Source: Chamaecyparis obtusa
Lineage: Eukaryota > Streptophyta > Pinopsida > Cupressales > Cupressaceae
Assembly (NCBI GenBank): GCA_027943335.1
Contig: BSBK01007026.1
Location: 426,501 to 490,500, forward strand
Direction of reading: 5' to 3'
DNA length: 64,000 nucleotides
Below are positions 55,301 through 64,000 of this stretch, one piece after another; position 1 is the first letter of the stretch, and every line of letters begins with the position of its first letter. Made by a program: the position numbers and the translations under genes. The notes under the pieces are model-generated. The model did not search any database, was not told the origin of the DNA, and worked only from the letters and a program-made list of their open reading frames with translations.

Positions 55301-57403
55301 CTGTTCACAGCAAAAAGAGAAGTTGTGATTTTAAATAATAAATTCTAAGGGACAGTCAGTTTTGAAAGATAAAACAGAGAAATTAGGATGCACTTAGTTC
55401 ATATATCTATTTAAATAGAAAGAACTGAAAAAGAAAAATATAACTCCAAAGAAAAAAGGAACTCATTTTTTCCCTGGTTTCAGGCGGTTGCTTCCTTTGT
55501 TCCCAGGAAACACGTATTGCCAAAGATTTTCTCCTATACATTCTAGACATAATTTAAAAACTTAGATCCATGGATAGATTAGTATCATCATAAGTTGCTA
55601 AATAATTACGTTCAATGTCAAATGAACCTATGGATCTGTGTATATATTGATATTACAAAGATTTGCTCTTTTATCCGTTTTCACCCTCTCAGTCAAATGA
55701 ACCTACTCCATTTCATTGCAATTTTTCTTTTAAAACCTCCTACCTTCTATGATAAGCACTACAAATACATACCATGTACACCTTAGTTTTCCCAGTTGCA
55801 TTACTGTTGCACAACTCCCAACTCACCCATCCCTACTAAACCACTAAACTATGTGCTGCTACAGCATGGTACTCGTCCACCACGACACAGTAATAAACAT
55901 TCCAAAAGATGAACGCACTTTCAGAATTTGAACATCATTCATGATGAATTTCCTCAAGCTCAAGGACAACTGTAACCACAGGAGATGTAACTCAAAAAAA
56001 ATTCTTTCAGGCAATTTGTAGCATTGATAAATCATTCCAAGAGGACAGTAAATACAGCAGCAGGAATGGAGCAAACAAATAACTTTCAAAAACAGCTAAA
56101 CAGCATTCCACCAACATTAAATTTCAGCAAACCTTTTATCATTTTGCATGAACTAAGGCAGAAAAAACCCAACCTGCATAATGCTCACCATTCTTAAAGG
56201 CATTACTTCTGTTTGATTCAAACCCAAAGTGAAGATGGGATTTCAATACCCAACAAGTAACCAAATGGATCAAGACTCTGAAACTATCATTGAGGCACAA
56301 CAACAAAGGAAGGTAGTTATCACATCAAATTTATTTTTAGATTCGCAGTAACAAATTTTTTCTTAAGATTTTGTTTTGTTTCATTTCGCTGTACCAAGTT
56401 TTTCAATCACAATGCTCAGAAGCATGAGTTTACGACTCCTCGCTCTGAATATAAAAGGCAAATATTACCATGGAAAAATGTGTTTGCCAAACAACTGCCT
56501 ACAAAAATTATTATTCAATTTGCGAAGAAGAGTAAAGACAAAAATGCACTAGTCTCTGATGAGCCAAGAATTGAAGGCTTCAAGTTTAGAAAAACAGAAA
56601 AGAAAAAATAGCAGCTAATTTTTGTGGAAGATGATTAGGTTGTGAGCCCATCTGGCCACACATCTCATGAAGGCAAATGACTTACTGCAACAGCTGTATC
56701 AGGTAATAATTTGTACTTCTATTAATAAGTATCATGAGAGGGTTGAATGTGATAAAGTTCAGAGCTTTAAACCATCTGCTTTATGGTGAATTACTGTCCT
56801 AAGCCACAATATTACACTGCCTGATCAAAGAATTTTTAAGAAATAGTTAAAGTAGTTGGTGTTGAACATAGAAGCGTTGTGGTCGCTGTCCAACAGCCAA
56901 TGAGGATCGTTGCCAATCCATGAACAAGGAGTATGGTTGTTATAGCAACAGGGAGCTCATGTCATATATTCAGATCATTAATCACTACAAAGAATAGATC
57001 TTGAACCAACACTGACATTGGCCTTAAAATTTTAAGAATTTTCCAATCAGAACTTCCATCTTTGAGGCAATGTTAAATTTTCATTTAAAGCTGTGAATTT
57101 TCGTCTTGAACCCAATGAATATCTTAATAGATGCTCCCATTTAGGTAAAACAATCTGCAGAAATAAACTGCTATCCAAATATTCTATCTCAAGATTTTCG
57201 TATTTCCATTGGAATACTAATTTATATTAGATTAATATTATTATAAAGTGCCTGCATACACTTGTCACTTTAATCAGTTAGTTGTTAATTGTTGTAACAT
57301 TTTTACTTTTAGCATATGATCGTTGACTTTATATAATGCAATGCTCTCCACATGAAAACATACACCAGTTTATCTCATCTTATTCTTCTGTTTTTACTAA
57401 CAT
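55301..57403. other. Probable UROD 5' intron, nothing recognised
   Basis: AT-rich; searched by eye for the missing N-terminal exon (VWLMRQAGRYM) without success. Confidence 0.45.
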
Positions 57404-58637
57404 TGTTATCAAAGCCAGATCAAATTGATTCCACAGATTTCAAATTTGGGAACAGAAGGTACAAGCACCAAAGATCATGTCAAAAATCACAAGTACTATT
57501 TCTAATCATGTTTGGAGGACTGATAGTCATGGCAACATAAAATCAAATTGATTTTTTTCTGAAAGTTACGAAGAAGGAAAAGAACGAATTCAGGAGCTAT
57601 TCGTTGTATTATCTTTCAGCTTCATGAAGTCTTTGCCATTGATGTTAAAGGGGGAGAGTTGCAGAAAGGGGGAGTATTACTGTCAGGAAGAGAATTATGT
57701 TCATGTTACATTCACAGATTATTTCTTTGCAGGTTGCCATCAATGACAAAGTGGGAAATTGTTGGAAAGATTGTTGTCATTGATGTCAAAGGAGTATTGC
57801 TACCATCATGTTGCTGCTATCAAAGGAGAATCAATATGCTAAGGAAAATGGAAAGTTAAAATCTTGACCTTATTGAGCTGACAGACCCCATTCATGTGTG
57901 TAACCCAAACACTAATTAAATTTAATATTTTTTAGGGCATTTTGACATGGGCTGATCCTATTGGTGTGGTCATCCAATTTGAAAAGAAATAAAAATAAAA
58001 TAGATTGATTTATTCTAAGATGTGGCCAACCATCGTGGAAGGATCCCTCCCTTGGGTGAAGAGGCATGAGGAGGGTATAAATAGAAGTTGAAATGGAGAT
58101 TAGAAAGCAAGCAATTAAAAGTCATATCATATCATTCAGGCATACAGAGGATATTAAATAGAAGTCAAAATGGAGATTAGAAATAAAGCAATTAAAAGTC
58201 ATATCATTCCTATTTTCAGTATATTTTTTAAGGGAATATAAATGAAGAAGTTGTAAACCAATTTATGAAGGAAATTCAAATGATCTTCATCTATTGAAGA
58301 TGCTATTGTCAAAAAGGTGAAATTTTGTTCATTTGGAGGTTAGTGCCTCTCAATAGAAGATATTGGTGTCTCTTGCCAAGTTAGTGCTTGCTGGTGGGGA
58401 TTGGTGGCTACGAAGATTTGTAATGAAAATTTTATTGTTGGCTGGATTTGGACAGTAGATCTAAGCAATAATTTCTCCGTGGTTTTCTCCTAAAAGGGTT
58501 CCCCATAAATCTTGTGTCTCTTGGTAGATTTTGTGTGATAGCTATTTTCATGGTTGCTGGATTTAAATAAGTAAAATTTATCTTATACTAATTCGCACAC
58601 CCACCCCCACTCTTAGTATAAGTGTGTGCGCTCATCA
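57404..58637 (+). mobile_element. Copia 3' remnant: short interior plus LTR
   Basis: A primer-site-like TTATCAAAGCC sits at about 57407-57417. Two purine tracts (AAAGGGGGAGAG and AAGGGGGAGTA, 57648-57675) and a degraded third lead into an LTR starting TGTTGGAAAGATTG at 57760. The probable LTR end is CTCATCA at 58637, about 30 bases after a C-rich CACCCCCACTCTTAG block that mirrors the other Copia LTRs. The interior is only about 350 bases, and no matching left LTR was recognised, so this may be an internally deleted element or a very short non-autonomous one. Confidence 0.5.
58079..58210 (+). repeat. Tandem duplication (unit about 78 bp) inside the LTR
   Basis: ATGGAGATTAGAAA and CAATTAAAAGTCATATCAT recur at 58090-58132 and 58168-58207 in the same order. 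Confidence 0.8.
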
Positions 58638-60244
58638 AGTAGTACCTCCACTTCTGGTTTTGCAAAACCAAGGAGAGCTTTCCTAAGGTGTTAAGCTATA
58701 ATATAAATGGGACTGAGTAGATACTCTGCTACAAACTATACCCACTGCACACTATATCCCTATACAGATTATCGTAATGTATTTATGTCCTGGTTTGAAT
58801 ATGCAAAGTTACACCTTTCCACAATAGAGAAGGGCTAATCAAGTGGAGTGTTTAAGGAAATGATATAATAACCCCTATTAATGTTCTACACTCACATACA
58901 AGGAAGCTAGGAATAGAAACACAACTGAAAATGTATATAATGTTTGATTTCTTTATATATGTTGAGGAGATGGAATGAGAAACAAATTACAAATAGCTTC
59001 ATATCTCCAGTGGGCACAGAATATTGGATTCATATAAAACAAGTAATAGCTGAAAACAATTGGGATACCTTAATCGAGATATTCCCAAAAACCATATTCA
59101 TTCAAGTACACATAAACTAGATTCTATATATGCAAATGACTTGACACATAAGTTGCAGAATTTTATAAGAGTCAAATTTAAAAATCCAGTAATAAACTTG
59201 TATACTCCTTTATTGATATCTGAAGAGATATATTACAAAGACTTTGAAATGATTTTACAGCCTTCGTGCTTAATCAAAACCCGTCAAGACAACATACAAA
59301 AATTTTCTGGAGACACTCTAACAATGTCAGATCTGCTATTCTATCCTTTCTTCAAAGTTTATAATAGTTTTATTAATCATTTTATAGAAACCCACAACAA
59401 TACAATAAAAAAATCACAATTCCCATAAACAAAAATACAAAGCCTAGGTTCACTGTAATATTTTTTGTTCTCTACTCTACAATTATTCTTTTTCTTGTTC
59501 GCCCCTCCACCCTCTAAAATGAAAACCTTTTTGATCCTTAATAACCCCATCAAAGAAACATTAGATCTGCAATAAATGAATCATACTGGTGGATAATTGG
59601 GCACAGATAACACCCGTACCCATCAAGTGTCATTTTCCGTAAATCACATTGAAGATCATGCTACAAATATGTCTAAATGCATTGGAAATGTGAAGGAATG
59701 TTTCCTTAACTTGTGAATGTCCTCTACATTTATACTACCATCGTTTCTGAAGTGCACGCTGAGAAAAAACTAATAAGTCACTGGAACAATGGCAGAGCTT
59801 CACTTGCTACATAAAAAACACAATTGGTGTTTTGGGTCTTTTCAGTCACTGCAAACACGTGACTCCATGCCTTATTGTTAATAGCTGTTTCTGACAGGAA
59901 AACCTTGATCTAGAAAGTCACATAAGTTGGGTCATTAATGGAGGCTTCAGATGCATTGGTGGTAGGTGAGAGCAAGCACCGAGGGTTATGAAGTCCTACA
60001 AGTCACCAATGCCCTTTTTGCAACTAAAATATTTATTTTATTTCCCTTTACCTATAAAGTTGAATCTTTTTTCCTTTTGTGAACCATATCGTACCTTTGG
60101 GGAGTTTGCAAACTCTCCAACACCGTAAACCTTGACATCCTTTTGATAGATTCATGAACCTATGAGCTTGTCATCATTCAAAACTGGACTACTTTCATTA
60201 CTTTTCTCTTCTTCTCTTAGCTCATAGCACTTTCAGAGAGTTCG
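58638..60244. other. Noncoding, nothing recognised
   Basis: AT-rich. A 122-codon open stretch (59060-59428, plus) has no recognisable domain and composition like the surroundings; not called as a gene. Confidence 0.5.
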
Positions 60245-61350
60245 TGAGTAATGTCCCCTTTTGGGATATACCTGAGTTTTGCCCAAAAATAACAATTCCA
60301 GCAAATGCAATTCATTTACAAATAGAAATCCCTACTTTAGGTATTGAAAACAATATTAATTAACATCAAAGCATTAATATCAAGAATCTACGATCATATA
60401 CAATAATCATTATTAAAAACAAGGTAACCTAAAATCATTCAAAATCTATTTCATAGCTTATTCCCATAGTCAACCATACTAGGAATCCAATGGAAAAGCT
60501 ATATAGGACGCCGGGAGACTGTCTTCCTCAACCAAGCCCAAGGGCATGGAATTAACATCCAATCCATTCAGCCCCTTGGCCCACAAGTATGGCAGGACTT
60601 CCAGTCCATCCATCTTGGGGTGGCGAACTTGATGAGGCAAGACCGGTACTGCTACATCTTCCTATTTGCAAAACATTTCACATTGATTCCAAACACGGTT
60701 GCTGATGGAAATTAGGTAAATAATTGCTTATCCTATATTTCTTGTTGGATTGCCGATTTAATTATAGAAGACTTAAAGCTTCCTATCAGATTTGTTCAAA
60801 TGGCTGCAATAACTTAATTTCTGATATATATTTATTTCTGCTCTCAATCTATATTCTAAATTAATTTATTTCTGTTTTATTTACTTGTTCTTTTTTTAAA
60901 TAATCTGATTTATTTCAATTCTCACTTTTTTTCTATCCAAATAGATATCTTGATTGATGGTCCCATGATGATCCTCTCCAATGGTTTGCTCTCCCCTTTA
61001 TACCTTTCAGTTAGCGGGAGTCACACCCCTTCATTAACATTGCCTTGCAAGAGTCACACTCTTTCAAGTTAAGCACTACCTTTTATTATTGATGCTGCCA
61101 TTAATAATCCTTAATGAGTCTTAGTCAGCCCCTGACTTAAATAAATCTTAGTTGGCCCTATTTTAAAATAAATTGCTTATTTAATTTCTTCTAATTCTAG
61201 TGGGCTCTTTAGATTACTTGCTGCTATTTTAACTCTTTAATACAGGTCGTCTGTCCTTATTAAATCTAATCACCTGATTTTATTTATTTATAAAGGCTAT
61301 GATTGGTATTAGTTACGGGCTGCTATCCGTAGTTTAGCGGGGGCATGACA
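60245..61350 (+). repeat. LTR-like segment with TGTCCCC/GGGGGCA ends
   Basis: Begins TGAGTAATGTCCCC and ends GGGGGCATGACA, imperfect inverted termini like TGTAATGTCCCC/GGGGACATTACA. It shares the GGAGTCACACCCCTTCA block with 29340-29690. No coding; no target duplication identified, so solo-LTR status is unproven. Confidence 0.4.
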
Positions 61351-63999
61351 TCACAAACTCACAAACTCTCTAGCATTCAATTTTCCCTCAGTCTTTTTGT
61401 AGAGGTTTGCAAACTTGCCAACTCAAAATTCCGACAAATTTTAATTTATTAAGGTTTGGGAGTCAGGCATATCTTGGAACAAGTACCAAATGATAGGAAG
61501 TCCAAAAAAGACATGAAAAGCAGGAGGTCATAAAATTGAGAAAATCAAGGATCAAGTACCTCGATAAATGAAACCTTGAAACCCAACACTTAGGCAAGTT
61601 TTTTTAAGCAAGAGTCAAGAAATGGAAGTGAAATCCCACAACCCCAACTTTGACAAAACAATGTGACAATGTGTTCAAAATCGAGAAAAGGGGAAAAGCA
61701 AGATGCATGGAGGGAGGAGGAAATCCAAAACTCCAACAATGCACAGATTTTTAAGGAACATAATAAGGGATGCCTGAAACTACAATGACAAAAAATATTA
61801 AGGCATTAACAAATTACGGAGTTTGGACAACTGGTATGAGAACTCCAAAAAGTCCAATAGGCCAAAAAAAATTTCACAGACAACCATATTGTCGAGATCA
61901 GGCAGAAGGGTATGCTACAAGGAGGAAGGCCTACAACCCGATAATCAAAAGGGAAGCAAAGAAAGCAGGGAGGGAAAACCAAGATGAACAACCCCAAAAG
62001 TTTGAAACTTTGACAACATCCAAACGATGAGGATTTGGCCCGAACAAACCGACACTTAGAAACTTTTGGAAATTTCGCAAACTTGGACATAGTGAGCATG
62101 CAAGAAATGACAAAGGGCAGCAATTTAAGCAACACTATGGCTTTTAAATAACCCACTCATAGTATCTCAAATCATTTATAAAAGGTGAGCTTAACACAAA
62201 GCAATTGCAATGCAAAGGAAAAACAAAGAAGAAGAGACACAACAAAAATGGAGTGCCAACACCTTATCGATTGTGGCAATTGCTGCATGCTAAATGCAAG
62301 GGTCCAAGGAAATGTATGCTTGAAGGACAAGTAGAGAATTCTCCCAAGGTCTAATGTTAGAAGTCCAATGAATGGGATTCTAGGGTGTCAAGATGCAAGA
62401 CAATGAAGGTCTATAGATTTGTATGCTGATGGGAGCAATGCAATAGGGATTTGGAGATTCCGGATACCCTACTAACACTTTCATGGAGGTAGGCTATTAT
62501 CAAAACCATCAAAGTTCAAAAAAGAAATGTATGGGAGGAGAAGTGGGGATTGGAGAATCAAGGTGTTAAATGAACAAATAGGTTGAAGCCCACAAAAAGA
62601 GAAGGAAATGAGAGGCGAAGGTTCAAGGAATGGAAGGTCGACATGACAATACGAGAAAATTTGAAATCCCACTCAAAGCAAAAAAGTGACCCAAACATTC
62701 TCAAACTTAAATAATTTTGACAGAGGGCATTACAATTGAGTCCCAAATATTCTAGTGTTAAGATCCTTTCTATGCCAACAAGTCTTGCCCCATATGAAGA
62801 TTTGGAAATCCACAAAGAGTCCACGACAACGATTCAACTCTTCATTGATCTAAATTTGTGGAATCTCATGTCCCCTTTTTTAAATAATCAATACTATGGA
62901 CCAAAAATCCTATTTCCTATTTCCCACATCTTCCTTCGTCTAACTTTGTGTGTTATTCCTTATATTTTTTCCCCATGTTTGTCAAAGGTCCCCAAAGTCT
63001 CTAAGTAAGGGACATGTCCAATCTTCTAAGTGTTTTTTAGTTGTTGAAGTTTTGGATCTCCTCATCTTGGCATGTCTTTTCATCTGCATCCATTTTTACC
63101 CAAGTCCCTTCAACACTATAATTTCAAATGTGTTCATCATGTAGTGCCTTTCATTCACTCCCCATCAAACCGTCAAAGTTTCCCTTCCCTGGGCACCCTT
63201 CTCATGTCATCCCCAACTACTGACTTCTAACTCAATATTTTTACTTGTTTTTTAGTCAAACTTCCAACCTGACCTCTACCAAAGCACCTATGTCTTGTCA
63301 GCCCAACTCCCAAACTCCATCAATAAGTCAATAAATCTCATCAGAGTCGAACTTTCGCTCATCCCTTTACTTGAATATCTCTGATCTTTGATACCTAGCA
63401 ACTTATAGCATATACCCTATCAACATTTCAGGTGCAAGGATAACTTAAACACGATACCACGTATGAGTCATCCCTTCCCCAACCCTTTCCACTATCCTAT
63501 CTTGTTGAGACTACTTGTTCTGACTCCCCCTCATTCACATGCCTTAATGGTATGAGCTCCTTGTCATCTGCAATCTCTGAAGTCGAAAACTCCCACCATT
63601 TCTCCCTATTCACCTCATCTACCTCTAGGCTCATCACAGAGTGCTATTAATGATAAATTTTGATGTCATAAATTCTAAAAAAGGTTTCTCTTTTGCCCAA
63701 AAACATTGTTTAATCTTTAGGGTGTGGATCTACATGTACCTCCAACTACGAAAAAGACAAAGAAACCAGCCTTTGTTGCCATTAATGTGGCGGTTAGGAA
63801 TTCAAAACTTGTTGGACCTCACACTATTATTGTTGAGGACATTTGCATGTTAAAAGAATCACATCCTCGTGCCTTTCAAGTACAACTTTGCACATGGGGT
63901 TGTGATTTTGATGTGTAATCCAAGGGAATGTGACACCCAATAGAATAGGTGTCCTTGGCAATATATCATTTTGGTGTTCAAGGACTTTAATGCAAATCT
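61351..63999. other. Noncoding, purine-biased then pyrimidine-biased sequence
   Basis: 61440-62720 is purine-rich on plus with many short AAG/GGA words, like the interior of a decayed LTR element adjoining 60245-61350. 62860-63620 is C/T-rich. Short open stretches (for example 63724-63918) match nothing recognised. A missing 5' UROD exon was not found here. Confidence 0.4.
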
Positions 64000-64000
64000 C

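Noticed and set aside
59060..59428. 122-codon open stretch on plus
   Set aside because: Composition matches surrounding AT-rich DNA; no domain, no splice context, no similarity to any family I recognise.
63724..63918. Short open stretch near the right edge considered as a UROD exon
   Set aside because: Translation does not resemble the UROD N-terminus and lacks the MRQAGR block.
1..64000. CRISPR arrays, rRNA, tRNA genes and bacterial operons
   Set aside because: No regularly spaced identical repeats, no rRNA-like blocks and no complete tRNA cloverleaf seen; the sequence is plant nuclear.

Overview
This is a plant nuclear window: AT-rich, with no bacterial-type operons and no rRNA, tRNA or CRISPR. 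It holds one recognisable host gene, part of a uroporphyrinogen decarboxylase (UROD) gene on the minus strand, set among many decayed transposable elements. Introns of 8-12 kb swollen by retroelements, and the great age of most copies, suggest a large-genome seed plant, most likely a gymnosperm/conifer. That assignment is inference from architecture; no species marker was seen.

Layout. 1-2570 is the 3' end of a Copia element (RT/RNase H relic, then an LTR) lying directly inside a hAT transposase relic (2571-3404). 4607-6782 is a small non-autonomous LTR element. 7376-7645 is a SINE-like piece and 8122-8313 a 36-38 bp tandem repeat. 8402-28998 is a three-layer nest, all on the minus strand: a Copia element W (8407-28993), whose 5' LTR was hit by a non-autonomous Gypsy-like element X (11618-27402), whose 5' LTR was in turn hit by a near-complete Copia element Y (18005-26528). 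Target-site duplications bracket W and Y exactly (CTAAG; AAAAC) and X imperfectly (CTAGT/CCAGC). LTR-pair divergence judged by eye falls from W to X to Y, as nesting requires.

28999-32789 is gene-poor flank. From 32790 to the right edge lies UROD: four exons (55190-55300, 53209-53397, 44850-44975, 32790-33305), all joined by phase-0 introns, coding the last 313 residues. The 5' exon(s), with the plastid transit peptide and the first active-site arginines, are not visible and probably lie beyond position 64000. The 11.5-kb intron contains a small LTR element (35533-37177) and a full-length but inactive plant L1 LINE (37459-43603) with a perfect 18-bp target-site duplication. The 8.2-kb intron contains a Gypsy gag-protease relic (about 45960-50831). 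Upstream of the last visible exon are a Copia remnant (57404-58637) and an LTR-like segment (60245-61350).

Nothing here supports a new defence, metabolic or regulatory system. The genes do not work together; the interest lies in the nested insertion history, two miniature LTR elements, zinc-knuckle variants in the gag relics, tandem repeats inside elements, and TE-driven intron growth in a tetrapyrrole-pathway gene. Every transposon coding region seen is broken.
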